This document shows, piece by piece, positions 23,266 through 36,210 of a stretch of 64,000 nucleotides of DNA. The DNA is from Cyathus striatus. Taxonomy: Eukaryota > Basidiomycota > Agaricomycetes > Agaricales > Nidulariaceae. Within the stretch, counting starts at the first letter, position 1; each line of letters starts with the position of its first letter. The notes beneath the pieces were generated by a model. It did no database searches. It was not told where the DNA came from and was given only the letters and a program-made list of their open reading frames with translations. Where the stretch lies: contig JAOVFP010000001.1 in the NCBI GenBank assembly GCA_025738555.1, positions 558,001 through 622,000 of the forward strand. Direction: 5' to 3'. The position numbers were made by a program, and so were the translations under genes.

Positions 23266-24602
23266 ATGGCTGCCGTCGGAGGTAGGCCTATTATCATTGC
23301 GGGCCTTAACCTTGCCGGCAGTCTCTCTTCGTTTATTGGCGCGGGATTCATTTTAGTCTCGTACATGATCTTACCGCGAAGACGCCATTTCCGACATATC
23401 CTTATTCTTAATCTTGCTACGTCTGGTTTGAACTCTCAACCTTCAACGAACACACATATGCTGATTGATGCTTAATAGATTTCATCAATGCACTCAACGA
23501 ATCCATCTCTGGCTTGTACATCGTAATTACAAAAAAGCCTCTTACAAAGAGTCCTTTATGCACTACGAATGGTTTCATCGTTCAGGTCGCTACTCAGGTT
23601 TGTATCATTAGTATCTGGTATTTTAGTGAATTTATTTCGCTTCGAGGCCACCGATTGTGCCATACTCGCTATTGCGATCACAACCGTATTCAATATCACT
23701 CGATATCGACTCCAATCACCACATGCTATATGGGACAGAAGTAAAATAACCCTAGTCACAATTGCTATATGGTTTCTGCCTGTAGTGACTGGTATGTGTT
23801 ATACTTAATAAATCGATTATAATAACGGTCTCTGGAAAGCTGTTATTGCGCTCGCCATGCACCGATTCGGTCCTGCATCAGGTAGTTGGTGTGTTTCGCA
23901 CTTTAATCAAAGACGAATATAAAATAAATGATACACATTAGGTGCTGGATTGTGGAAAATCCTAAATATCTTCGATATGTTCTGACACATGGCTGGAAGT
24001 GTTTATTTATCCTTATAGAGGTAATGTTCCCAGTGCATCAATGGAAAAGTGATTTACCGTTCAAACTGTAGATTGCATTGTATACTTATCTGGTGAGCTC
24101 TTGTCTAATCATCTATTTGAACGACAATGAATGCTATGATCATCTTCAGCATTTCTTTTTGCGAAGACATTTCCGAAATTTGTTCAGAATCATGAACAAT
24201 CCTAGTGCGAGTCGAGTGCTTAGGCAATGCAAAGGTCCGACGAAAAATGTTGGAGTGAACGAAGGATCTGAAGTTGAGCTGGTGTCTATGAAGTCGGATG
24301 ATGTTGATAGAAGATTGTTTCACGTGGTTTCTCATCGCAATGACCAATGCGATCCACGGTATAGACCTATCCAACGAATTCTCCTTCTAAATGCATATCC
24401 AGTAGCGTATATAATACTGTGGATGCCAGGAATAGCTAACCGCCTTGTTGAAATGACTGGACATAAATCTTACATAGCCCAGCTTCTGCAGGCATCGACA
24501 CAATTTGTGGGATTGGCCAACGCATTGACATACGGGTGGAACGAGTCCATAGCGCGACAACTATTTAAAAGACCAGATTTACGTAGGGATAACGATGTAT
24601 AA
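23266..24602 (+). CDS. Seven-helix G-protein-coupled receptor, Git3/cAMP-receptor-like
   Basis: Seven exons (23266-23425, 23479-23597, 23647-23791, 23840-23888, 23942-24020, 24072-24092, 24150-24602) join without a break into a 341-residue protein. Seven hydrophobic segments are evident, starting IIIAGLNLAGSLSSF near residue 9. Later ones include VFNITRY after helix 3, and RILLLNAYPVAYIILW then PGIANRL in helix 6. Cysteines in SPLCTTNGF (before helix 3) and SWCWIVEN (second outer loop) suit the usual disulfide. The third inner loop is long (about residues 195-250) and carries basic residues. The RPIQRILLLNAYP..LW.PGI.NR signature is that of fungal Git3/Gpr1-type receptors that sense sugars or other nutrients and signal to cAMP. 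The ligand is unknown. Introns are 48-57 nt. It converges with the permease gene 211 bp downstream. Confidence 0.88.
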
Positions 24603-24813
24603 TACTTATAAGTTATTACCTTTCCTCTTCATCGATTCTGTACAATATCAGTCACAATATTTCATCCTCGAGTACAATGTTAAAGATAAATTGCGTGTTT
24701 AAAAGGTCGAAAGACATGCGAGTACAATGCTCAAGAAGTCGTGTATAGATACGGGAAAAGCAACATTCGTTATAAACATGGGTATTCATCGATCATTAAC
24801 GTAACCAAATACA

Positions 24814-27136
24814 TCAATCCGATTCCGTCTTCACCTCTGATTTCGCAATGGAGGAACGCCTGTCGTCGGCAGTAGGTGTTGGTGGGCCCTTGTAGCGATA
24901 CCTTCCCTCTGCGCAGGCTGTTAATACAGTTCAAAATGAACGTGATTTACTTACCAATCATGTACCAAACAGCGCTGATAACTGTAAATCCAACAAGAAT
25001 AACAGCTGCGTAATCTAAGCAAGGAGTTAATTATAATTAGTAGATAGATATATCCGACATACTCATGGTATCAACGGTGGTGGGAAGGAAGATAGGCATC
25101 GCGAAAATGACTATTTCAAGTACAACCCAAAGAATAGCGATAATGTTCACAAAATATCCAAACTTTCCAAGATGGAAAGGAGCGCCGTCCATGTCCTTTC
25201 GTCCATTCAGCACCGAGATGAGAATAGGCATGGCGTAGCTTGCTCCGAGACACATGACCGCAGCACCAGCGAAGGCGTTGAAAGCAGTGCTGGACCCGAG
25301 GTAGAGAAGACCCAAGAGAAGCTGGATCGTTGTGGAGAGTATGTATGCATTCACGGGGACATGACCGAGGGTCGTGTTGACTTGCGAGAAAACGCTATGG
25401 AGGGGGATGGCCTTGTCCCTTGCGAAGCTCCAAGTGGCCCGAGATGCGGCGCAGGAAATAGAGATTGCACAAAAGACTGCTGTGGCGAAAACTACTAAGG
25501 CATTAGCTAAGCATTGATGATAGGAGAAAGATCATACCTATGAACCACATGGCGAAGCCACCACCTCGAGTATCCATGATAAGATGGTACATCAAACCGA
25601 TAGGTTGTCCGCTGGGATCTGAATCAAGACATATCAGGGTAACTGTTACGTTACAGTTATATGAACGTCACTCACCTGACAGAAGGGTCTCGATATCCGG
25701 CAGGGTGAAAAGAAGGGGGAGCAAGAACACAACTCCGGCGACAGCTCCGATCGGGATAGACCAGATAAGAGCAGCAGGTACCTGAGTCGATGGGTCGTGG
25801 ACCTCTTCAGCCATGTTCGTTACTGCAAGTTAAGAGCATGAGTTGCATACAAAATACAGGGAGGCTCGACTTACTCATGGGAACACCTGCATAAGTTGAA
25901 GCTAATAAAATAGTTCATGAATATGAAACCGCAAAGAATAAGTGTTGTATTTACCAGGCTAGAAAGGAATATTAGTAGGGAGATCATCGAAAGAAAGTAA
26001 AACTTACTCCTAATAAACCGATAAAGAACGCCCATCCTGGAGTCCACCCACTCATAGAAGCGTCAAAATGACCGAATGCGAAAGCTGCGGTGTGACGAAT
26101 TGAAGACTTCACCGGTAAGCAAACCGCCATAACTGACAGGAATAAGCGAAGGAACATTTCTAAGAAAGTACGCATACCGATTAGACCGAGGATAGTCCAA
26201 ACAGCCGACATGACATCGATGGTTGGCAAGGCGCCATTGAAGAACATCCCCATGACATTCGCCAGGACAGTTACGCCAAGGAAAATAACGTCTAGCTTAT
26301 GTCAGTTTCTAGGTAACTTAATGAACGGGAGAACGTACAGGTATGCCAAACCTTGGGTATCCAGTCCGGTTGGAAAATAGCGACGCCAGACAGCAGGATT
26401 TGTGTAATTCCCTGTGAATTACAGAGTGAGCAATCATCGCAGGTATATAAAATAAACTTACAAATGTAACTGCCAACGCTATCGTCCACACACCAACCAT
26501 TGTAAGCCATCCGTTGATCCATGATAAAAGAACTCGATGCCGGGAAGGTGAGAGCCTGAAACACCAGTAGTAAGACCCAGCGGATGTTGGGTACTTAGAA
26601 GATATTTCGGCGATAGAAAGAGCAATGGTCAGGGAGAACAATGAAACAACCAGCCACCTGTGACAATAATAAGCTACACCACGGCACATTTTGACAAGTA
26701 CACTCACCCCCATAGCATTGTGACAGGTCCTCCGCTGATTAAAGAAGTGAACAAAGGAGCAGTCGCGCCGAACGCTATATGAAACAACACATCGTAAGAT
26801 AACTCTGAAGCAAAGTAACTAATAACGACAACTCACGGACAGCTTCAATGGCTAAAGAAATCCCAAGGATGTCAGACTGAGTTAAACACCGTAATCAAGT
26901 AGGTTTACCAAGAGCCACTGAAGCACATGTAAATGTCAGAAAAAGCTGAGAGCACGGATAACAATGAAAACTCACTGAACAGCATATGAAGCATTCCACG
27001 GGACTACACGAAGAAAACGACTCAGCTACATTGAGGACGAAAGAAAGAAACAGCTTACCCGTTTGAGCTCTTGCTGATACCCCAACTTCTCAAGGCCTTG
27101 AGCGGCAAGCGCGTCCGGTGATTCGTGATCTGACAT
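24814..27136 (-). CDS. APC-superfamily amino acid/GABA/choline permease
   Basis: Starts at ATG 27136 (MSDHESPDALAAQG) and stops at TGA 24814-24816. It has about 16 exons totalling roughly 520 residues, and every junction I tested keeps frame. Family signatures are LGYQQELKR at the N-terminus, ISSKYPTSAGSYYWCF, VLLSWINGWLTMVGVW, GWAFFIGLL, NMAEEVHDPSTQVP and SRATWSFARDKAIP. It should have about 12 membrane helices and sit in the plasma or vacuolar membrane, importing amino acids, GABA or choline; the substrate cannot be told from sequence. Three tiny exons stand out: 9 nt at 26909-26917, 15 nt at 26837-26851 and 4 nt at 25955-25958. Some other exon borders are approximate. The gene is CpG-rich and shows no lesion. 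Confidence 0.93.
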
Positions 27137-27216
27137 GGCGCTTTGCACGAGTGAACGAAGCTGAAAAGCTCAGAGGGGCGAACTCTGCGAAGTGCCAACG
27201 TGTAGTTTAGGTGCAT

Positions 27217-27224
27217 CTTTTATA
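27217..27224 (-). promoter_or_regulatory. TATA box of the permease gene
   Basis: TATAAAAG on the minus strand, about 80 bp upstream of the permease ATG, within GCTTATAAAAGATGCAC. Position and sequence fit a core promoter TATA element; the transcription start itself cannot be seen. Confidence 0.5.
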
Positions 27225-28960
27225 AGCGACCTTCGCCTACAATCCATTCAACAGCTGACTTACAAAAATCCCAAACTAATGCCCTGATTACGTATGAGGT
27301 GAAGTTAATATAGTACAGAGATGGTTAGCTTGCGATATGAATATGTTAAATTGCCGGATAGCAAGGGAGCTGGGCCTGAAGTGGCATGAGAAAATCAGGG
27401 TCTGGGAGCGAACGTGTACCTGTTAGCTTGGTGTTAGCGTTTGTATGCGGTGGCGAGAAACTGCTGGTGGGGAGCCCAAGAGCATTCGAAGTTCATGTGG
27501 CTGACCAGACCAGCGAGGTAACACTAGGTTGATGATCTTGATTCTTCGCACTATCGGGTGCCGATTTACACTACAACGATAGATATGGTAAGGACTACAT
27601 ATTTCTCAATACATTCATCCACAGAGAAAGTCGCGAAGAGTAGAAACATATGCATTGCTTTCTCCTGACCACAAACATAAGAATGCCCTATAATGTCGAA
27701 GTGAAGGCACCACAAAGTCATTCCGCCCTCTTCATTTCATTACAGGGACGTACCAATACAATTCAAGTTAAAGCCGTTTGATTGGAGATGATCAAAAGAA
27801 TTCCTTCTGTAAATTCCGGGAGTTCTAGTTGGAGGAAGTTTCCGAACCGAACTATTGCTCCCGGGAGAAACCTTACAAAAGAAGCGTTAGTTGAGCGTTA
27901 GCGCCTTCTTAGTTAGTAGGTCGACGATACTAAGCTGCGCAGGAGGTTCTGCTATGCGAGTAACTCAAATGAGTAAAATAAGAAATGAAAGTAATGACGA
28001 TTATTCATTTGAAGACAAGACTGACCATGGCCCTTTCGCGATGGGTTGAGGGAAGTTAGTGTTCGTGAAAAATGTCGACGCGCGAAACAGTAGGCAAGCC
28101 CAGGCTCAGCTCAAAATTTCATTTAGTACATAAGGCAAATCACAAGCAAACAAAGATGATGCATTTTATTGACATCATATCAATTTACTCTAACTGTATT
28201 ATTTACATTGTGCAGTACATAAGACTTCAAGGGAAAGGGAATGGTGGCCGGTGCTGCAAAACTCTGCTAAGCAAAAAAAGATTTTAATTAAAACATTGGC
28301 AGATCCGTCGATGAACTTCCATCCTTGTTTCATCCTCTGGACGGGCTCCTAAACTGCTTTCCTCAGCTCCGGTGCACTGTTTGTGCATTTTTGCTGTTCC
28401 ACCATCTCGAGCGCTTTGCTTTGAATTTTGGGGTCGATATCTCGAATGATGTATGTAATACATGGTATAGATTCATGATATTTGCTGGATGCGCCGTTAC
28501 GTCTGAAATTGAGGAATGGCTTTCTGTTCTATCTGTCACGACGAAATGTTATATTCAATATTCGAAAGAACATGAATGGACCTCTCACATTCTATTTTCA
28601 AAGCTCGAGATAGCTTGTAATACTAAGAAACAATGCGGGGCAACTCTCTGTCGGTACATACTAAGTATACGATTATATTTACTATGGGAAAGTACCTGAT
28701 TCGGAATTTCATAAAGACGGGATAATGTAACCTTGTGATGTCCAAGTACATCATATGGTCAGTACTAGAGTGGTGGGTCCGTTCTTGATGTACTCCAGGC
28801 TTCTCTCGCCAACTAGTAAACTGACATAAGTAGTATCGGGTCGGTAACATGGATAGGAACCGGGTTACCTTACTACTGACTCCGCTTTAAATACTCTTCT
28901 CAACCATGCAATCAGATTCATTGCCTCCCACACCTTTCGCCCACAATTAACTAATGATGG
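27225..28960. other. Intergenic, upstream of the permease
   Basis: No gene I can support. Frames at 28072-28287 and 28325-28699 lack recognisable domains. The second might be the decayed front of the F-box/LRR-like gene that follows, but no F-box is visible. Confidence 0.4.
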
Positions 28961-29049
28961 AATCATCACTTGCCAGTACCTTCCAAGACCCTCAGCTTCC
29001 AGATTTCATTGTGTATATTAAATTATTCGCTATTAAACATCTATCGGCG

Positions 29050-30725
29050 AATTGAAATTCACACATCGACAAGTGCACCACAAGAGACATGCGAATCATG
29101 CCACAGCTTTACTGGTCGCAAATTCTTTCTCTCAGCCCTTAGAGGACCTTCAGCTATGCATCGAAACAACATTATTCCAACAGGCCCTGAACGCCTATTG
29201 TAAGAGTCAAATATCTCCCACGCACGATCAGAATTATGTGCACTGCAAACGGATATCTTTCATCTGCAACAATCGTTGGAAGCACAACGACGAGACGCAC
29301 TGTATCCCTTCGGACTATAGGAACGGAGTCTATTCTCTCCCATTCGGAAGTTACCCGTGGAATTTCTACGCCAGATGTTTCATCTAGTTCATTCTGGGTC
29401 CGAGTTGTATTTTCTTAGTCGCCATGAATTTCCTCGAGTAGCAACCCAGAGATCTTCACATTGACGCTCAGTTCAGATTCCTGTGGCTTCCTATGGTCTA
29501 ACATCGTGGCTGGCTTCTATTCAAACGTGATATCGGAATCGATGAAAGATATGTCTTGGAACTTTCTCACGAAGTGCATCTCTATTTCCAAAGAACTGCC
29601 CTTGAATATTTCGTGCGGCCCAATGCAATGTGCTATAGATATAATTGGTGAAAGCTGTGTGTACCGGCGATGGGAAAACAATTTTATAGATGGGAAAATA
29701 TGTTAATCTGAGGTGGAGAGCTTCTGAGGGCAATTGATGTTCATATACCAGCTCACACGTCTTTCGAACATCTACAGTCGCTCGACATTCGTAATCTGTC
29801 TCATTCGATGATCATTAATTCAACTCCAAAACTCAAACATCTCTCGGTTAGCTTGATTTTTGACCGACAGTTTCCGCCCTACTCTTCATTCGGCTCCTTC
29901 CCTCACACACATTAATCTCGCTGCCACGAAAAATCCTTTGACAACTTTCAGCACTGGTGCTCTTCCTTGGTCACAGATTACAGAGTTTGAATCGACCTCC
30001 GTTTTTTATCTAAGAAACGAACTTTCACCATACTTCAAAGCATGACAAATCTCTTCTCTTTGACCTTAGAAGGGGCTACAAATACAAATATTTCCATTAT
30101 GCTTCCACATCTAAAAACACTCAAACTGGGTGGACGCGAAAGCACGAATGCGCTGGAAATTCACACAGCACCCAGTCTCGAGACGCTATATTGTTTATTG
30201 CGTAATTTCAATCCTTCCACCATAGTAGAATTCGCTCGTCGATCCGGATGCTCGCTAAAGGAATTTAAACTTCATAAGAAATGGATTGATTGAATCTGGA
30301 AAACTCCAGATTTCATGGGTATCAAGATCTTGCGTTGGGAAGATCCTGGTATATTTCTATTTGAAGGTATGGAGTTCCTATCTATTAGATCGAATATCAC
30401 TGGCGTAGATGATCTTTTTCCCCAGCTAGAGATTCTGGATTTGAAAATTAGTGATTTAGGCGGGGACAAGATGGACATCGAGGTGGCCGAGGAGCTGATC
30501 AGCATGCTGAAATCCCGATTACCCATAGAGGCTCAACTACTGGAAAAGACAGACTCGTCGACAGCATTGCAAGTTCTAAAGTCTGTAAACATCACCTTTG
30601 GCATGAGCCTTAGTACAGATGAGTCTAGCATCCCCAAGGATTTTATTCACTCAGATTTTGTGCGGAGTCCCGGTGTCGAGATTACTATCGTTGATTGTGG
30701 AGGATTACATATTACCTCTACGTAG
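29050..30725 (+). pseudogene. F-box/LRR-like protein gene remnant
   Basis: The best preserved part is 29760-30725. It encodes repeated leucine-rich units (FEHLQSLDIRNLSHS, TPKLKHLSVS, LPHLKTLKLGG, SLETLYCLL, FPQLEILDLKISD) of the kind found in the very large Agaricomycete F-box/LRR families, which recruit targets for ubiquitination. The frame changes near 29860, and again near 30040 between ELSPYFK and MTNLFSLTLEGA. A TGA at 30291-30293 interrupts KKWID/IWKTPDF. Upstream (29050-29700) a similar coding texture appears in several frames (for example KDMSWNFLTKC), but no start or F-box can be fixed. The end at TAG 30723-30725 is plausible. The assignment to F-box/LRR is by texture only. Confidence 0.5.
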
Positions 30726-31103
30726 TATTTAGACGTGTCTATCTGAAATACGAACATGAGAATCCTGAAGCTCTACATACCAGAGGGGAACTCTACCTCC
30801 GTAAGTAGAAATGTAGACGAACCTTTAGCACAGTATTCGAGTAACACACTATGGTTTCGAACCATCACCTGTAGTTCGATGGGAGTCCCAATTTTCCATT
30901 GTTTAGGTGAAATGTGTCGAGTTTACGGAAAATAAGGCGAGACGAGAAGTTCTAGTGGTTTGATATTACATGCGTTCTTTAATTGTGATATAGAGAGCAC
31001 CTTCAACTGGGGGTGACGATGGAGATGAGGATGTGACAGCAAGCGAGGAAAGCAGGAAAAAACAAGTTATACATCTTCAGTGCATGCCATCCATCATCGC
31101 TTT

Positions 31104-31152
31104 TACCAAGTTCTTACGGAGTTGATTCATTCAACTCCGTAAGAACTTGGTA
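31104..31152. repeat. Perfect 22-bp inverted repeat (hairpin)
   Basis: TACCAAGTTCTTACGGAG plus TTGA is followed by a 5-nt loop (TTCAT) and its exact complement, giving a flawless 22-bp stem over 49 bases. It is not part of a coding region. Origin unknown: a very short MITE, a palindrome made during repair, or a transcript-folding signal. Confidence 0.85.
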
Positions 31153-31957
31153 ACGACGATCCGTTAATTAACTATCAATCCATACCCACTTCTCATGCAA
31201 GCGCCATCGGCGCGATTCACAGAAAACTCCTCTCCGTTCCTGACACGGATCCGAAACGCGCTCATTATAGCATCCGTCCAGCTACAGATAAGGAGGTCGA
31301 GGAGTATGGATCGCCCTAAGCTGCCACCCAGAGCTCCGAAGAGACGGATAAAGCGGGCTAAACACAGGAGCATTTTCACATCTACCCGTATTTCGGTACA
31401 TAATGTATATTTCATGTATTGCTCCAAGCCAGCCAAATTGAGGATCTTGGTATGACTTTATCGAGAAAGAGAAAGAGAACCGATTAGTGATAATATATAT
31501 AATGAAGAGCGAGGTAGAGAGTAAATATAAAAATGAAAGTGAAGGATAGAGAAATAAAAGGGATACTGTATCATGCCACTTAAGCGATAGGCCGAGGAGC
31601 CGATGGTCGGAGCTCACCTTCATTGATGATATTCAGCATGCTGCGTCGGATTCTGTACAACAATGCCCAAGTTTTACCTTAGCGTTCTCCAAGCCATCCA
31701 CAACAAACTCCATGCCACTCTCCTCCCCCTTACGACCTTACCAAAGTAAACTAGTCGACTATTTGACGTTGACAGACTCCCAGTTCTACGAACGGGTAGG
31801 AAGGGCCATGAACATCAGCGACATCAATGAAGTAAAAGGGGCTACTAGATTTTGACGTTGCCTGGATTTTGACGTTGCCGTGGCGTTGCCAGTGAGGCAA
31901 CGTCAATTCTCGCGCGGCAACGTCACGCAACGCCAGTGTATGCCGCTCCAAATGGGT
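31153..31957. other. Intergenic; GGCAACGTCAAAATC repeat at 31850-31945
   Basis: No supported gene; short frames at 31195-31455 and 31282-31623 are unconvincing. At 31850-31945 the string GATTTTGACGTTGCC and its complement are repeated with CG dinucleotides intact. It is the undecayed relative of the blocks at 41120-41265 and 41610-41705. Confidence 0.5.
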
Positions 31958-33387
31958 ATGACGCTCCGTTTGATCAAAAACTCACCGTGCCGTAGTTCGG
32001 TTGCCGTAGCAAAATGGGTGCCGTAGCATTGGTCATTTCATGTTTTTTTCAGCTAATTCTTGTGTTTTCGATATGTATATACATTATATGATATTATTAA
32101 GCTATTATAACGAAAATATATGCCTGAACAGTCTCTTTTTCCGGTCGTTTCGCATGTAAATGTTTTTTTCCCACGCTTGCTGACCATGCGGAGACTCTTC
32201 AATAATACTTACTAGACAGTAAAATAAATGGAAACCTATTATCCAAGTGAGTTAATGTACTTCTATGGTGTACATAGGGGTTTATACAAGCCAAATTTTA
32301 AACACATTCCGCCGTCATTAAGTCAATCAACCCAGAGAAGTGATAGAATGACAGTATATTGTTAAGCTCTTCATTAGTATTGGCAACAGTGGTGTAAGAA
32401 ATCTAAATTTATAACTACGAAAAGATAGTGCATAAATAGCTTTCTATGATATTCATGATGTATATATTTATAGTACGGGCCTAGCAAATGTTGTTGAAGT
32501 CTCCGCGCATCGAGAAAGCGTGGGAAAATAACCTTCGCATACGAAACAACACGAAAAACAGAAGCCCCGAGAACAATTTACAGGCTCAAATGTCATTATA
32601 ACTGTCCTTAAATCTCATGATAATGATTAAATTGACCCGAAAGTGATGCATTTCACGACATTTTTTGTTCAACAGTATTTCCCACACTTAATTGAAAAGC
32701 CCCACATCGCAACAACCCAATGCACTTGTGAACGCTGGCTTGCCATCCGGGTCTTTGGACATAAATAAATTATATATGCGAAGAGTACGAGAGAGTATGG
32801 CTAATGAATATCCAAAGATAGACTTACAGCGCTGTAAGATTGCTGTAGGTCACTTCAACCAAGCGTGGGAAACACGTGGGAAATACTGTTGAACATAACA
32901 TATCGTGAAGTAACATAGCTTTCGGAGACTATTTTAAGAATTCAGATTTTTATACCATTAATACTAATGCTAATGAAGAACCTAACAATATACTGACACT
33001 ATCACTTCTCTGGATTGACTGACTTAATGATAGCGGAATTTGTTGAAAACTTGACTTCTACAAGTCCCTATGTACATCATAGACGTACATTAAGTCACTT
33101 TTATAGTATGTATCCATTTATTTTACTGTTTAGTAAGTATTATTGAAGAGTCTCCGCATGGTCAGCAAGCGTGGGAAAAAAACATTTACATGCGAAACGA
33201 CCGGAAAAAGAGACTGTTCAGGCATATATTTTCGTTATAATAGCTTAATAATATCATATAATGTATATACATATCGAAAACACAAGAATTAGCTGAAAAA
33301 AACATGAAATGACCAATGCTACGGCACCCATTTTGCTACGGCAACCGAACTACGGCACGGTGAGTTTTTGATCAAACGGAGCGTCAT
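31958..33387. mobile_element. Palindromic MITE, copy A (complete)
   Basis: Begins ATGACGCTCCGTTTGATC and ends with the complement GATCAAACGGAGCGTCAT. The arms pair for about 430 bp. The short interior also contains inverted copies of a GTCTCCGCGCA..AGCGTGGGAAA motif, so nearly the whole element can fold. No transposase. Right flank ATATATACGGGT is shared with copy B. Confidence 0.85.
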
Positions 33388-33439
33388 ATATATACGGGTG
33401 CCGTATAGCCGTATAGTATGGTGACGGTGTACAGTCCTA
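33388..33439. repeat. hAT terminal fragment
   Basis: A run of CCGTAT-type repeats ending GGTGTACAGTCCTA, matching the right end of the hAT element at 40381 (GGTGTACAGCCCTA). It is followed at 33440-33447 by GCGGAGAC, the reverse complement of GTCTCCGC, the likely 8-bp hAT target in the MITE. Confidence 0.6.
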
Positions 33440-33440
33440 G

Positions 33441-34841
33441 CGGAGACTCTTCAATAATACTTACTAGACAGTAAAATAAATGGATACATATTATTAAAGT
33501 GACTTAATGTACTTCTATGGTGTACATAAGGGCTTATACAAGTCAAATTTTCAACACATTCCGCCATCATTAAGTCAATCAACCCAGAGAAGTGATAGAA
33601 TGACAGTATATTGTTATGCTCTTCATTAGTATTGGTACTAGTGGTGTAATAAATCTGAATTTATAACTACTAAAAGATAGTGCATAAATCACTTTCTATG
33701 ATATTCATGATGTATATGTTTATAGTACGGGTCTAGCAAATGTTGTTGAAGTCTCCGCGCATCGAGAAAGCGTGGGAAATAACCTTCGCATGCGATACAA
33801 CACGAAGAACAGAAGCCCCGAGGGCAATTTGCGGGCTAAAATGTCATCATAAGTGTTCCTAAATCTCATGATAACAATTAAATTGACCTGAAAGATATGC
33901 ATTTCACGATATTTTTTGTTCAACAGTATTTCCTACACTTAATTGAAAAGCCCCACATCACAACAACCCAATGTACATGTGAATGCTGGCTTGTCATTTG
34001 GGTCTCCGGACATAAATAAATTATATATGTGAAGAGTACAAGAGAGTATGGCTTATGAATGTCCAAAGATGGACCAGCAGCACTGTAAGATTGCTGTAGG
34101 TCACTTCAACCAAGCATGGGAAGGGCGTGGGAAATACTGTTGAACATAACATTTCGTGAAGTAACATAGCTTTCAGAGACCATTTTATTGTAATAACAAA
34201 GTTTAGGAACACCTAAAATAATATTTTGAGCCTTCAAATTGTCCCCAAAGTCTCCGCTTTTCGTATTATTTCGCAACGAAGGTTTTTTCCCGCACTTTCT
34301 CAATGCGCGGAGACTTCAAAAATATTTGCTAGGCCCGTACTATAAATATAGACATTATGAATATCATAAAAAGCAAGTTATGCACCATTTTTAGTAGTTA
34401 ATTTTTACCACTAATACTAATGTTAATGAAGAACCTAACAATATACTGTCATTCTATCACTTCTCTGGATTGATTGACTTAATGACAGCGGAATGTGTTG
34501 AAAACTTGACTTGTACAAGTCCTTATATACACCATAGAAGTACATTAAGTCACTTTAATAATATGTATCCATTTATTTTACTGTTTAGCAAGTATTATTG
34601 AAGAGTCTCCGCATGGTCAGTAAGCGTGGGAAAACAACTTTTACATGCCAATCGACCGGAAAAGAGACTTTTCAGGCGTATATTTTCGGTATAATAGCTT
34701 AATAATATCATACAATGCATATTCATATCAAAAACATAAGAATTAGATGAAAAAAACATGGAATGTCCAGTGCTACGGTACCCACTTTGCTACGGCAGCC
34801 GAACTACGGCACGGTTATTTTTTGATCAAACGGAGCGTCAT
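33441..34841. mobile_element. Palindromic MITE, copy B (left arm truncated)
   Basis: Same family as copy A, but the outer 200 bp or so of the left arm are missing. It begins CGGAGACTCTTC directly after a hAT end. The right arm is complete and ends CGGAGCGTCAT at 34841, followed by ATATATACGGGT as in copy A. Confidence 0.8.
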
Positions 34842-34919
34842 ATATATACGGGTCCGTAACCGTCCCGTCATGGATTTTGGGAAGTATACATACGGTACGG
34901 TAACGGTACAGACATGTCT

Positions 34920-36210
34920 ATGACGCTCCGTTTGATCAAAAACTCACCGTACCGTAGTTCGGTTGCCGTAGCAAAGGGGGTGCCGTAGCATTAGACATTT
35001 CGTGTTTTTTCTAGCCAATTCTTATGTTTTCAGTATTAATATATATTCTATGATATACTTCCACTATTATGACGAAAATATACGCCTGAAAAGTCTTTTT
35101 TTAAGGTTATTTCACGTGTGAAGGTTGTTTTCCCACGCTTATTGACCGTGCGGAGACTCTTCAATAATACATGCTAGACAGTAAAATAAATGGATATATA
35201 TTGTTAAAGTGAGTTAATGTGTGTATATAGCGCCTTATAAAAGTTAAAAATTCAACACATCCCACATCATTAAGCCAATCAACCTAGAGATGTGATAGAA
35301 TAACAGTACTAGGCTCTTTATTAGCATTAGTATTGGTGATATAAAAATAGGGCACAACTTGCTTTTTATGATATTCATGATGTATATGTTACTTATGATA
35401 CAGGCCTACCAAATATTGTTGAAGTCTCCGCGCATTGAGAAAGCGTGGGAAAATAACCCTTGTATGCGTGACAATACGAAAAACGGAGACTTGGAGGGAA
35501 AAACAAAACATATCGTGAAGTAATATAGCTTTCGGAGACTATTTTATTGCTACGACGAAACTCAGGAACACCTATAATGATATTGGAGCCTTCAAATTGT
35601 CCTTAAAGTCTCTGTTTTTCGTGTTGTTTCACACCGAAGGTTTTTTCCCGCGCTTTCTCAAAGCGCGGAGACTTGAACAAGATGTGCTAGGCGGCCTAGG
35701 CCCATACTGTAGACATATACATCATGAATATCATGTAACGCGAGTTATGCACTATTTTTAGTAGCTATAAGTCAGATTTTCGTACTGCTAATGCTAATGA
35801 CGAGCCTAACAATATACTGTCACTCTATTACTTCTCTGTATTGATGGACTTACTGACAGTGGAATTTGAAAATTTGATTTGTACAAGTCCCTATGTACAC
35901 CATAGAAGTACATTAACTCACTTTGATAATATCTATCTATTTATTTTATTGTCTAGCATGTATTATTGAAGAGTCTCCGCATGGTCAGCGAGCGTGGGAA
36001 AAACACTTTTACATGCGAAATGACAGGAAAAAGAGACATTTCAGGCGTATATTTTCGTTATAATAGCTTAATAATATCATATAATGTGTATTCGTATCGA
36101 AAACATAAGAACTGGCTGAAAAAAACATGAATTGTCCAATGCTACGGCACTCACTTTGCTACGGCAACCGAACTACGGTACGGTGAGTTTTTGATCAAAC
36201 GGAGCGTCAT
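34920..36210. mobile_element. Palindromic MITE, copy C (complete)
   Basis: Begins ATGACGCTCCGTTTGATC and ends CGGAGCGTCAT. Flanked by ACATGTCT at 34912-34919 and 36211-36218, an apparent 8-bp duplication that would suit a hAT-type MITE. Both flanks are hAT-like CCGTA-rich terminal sequence. Confidence 0.8.
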
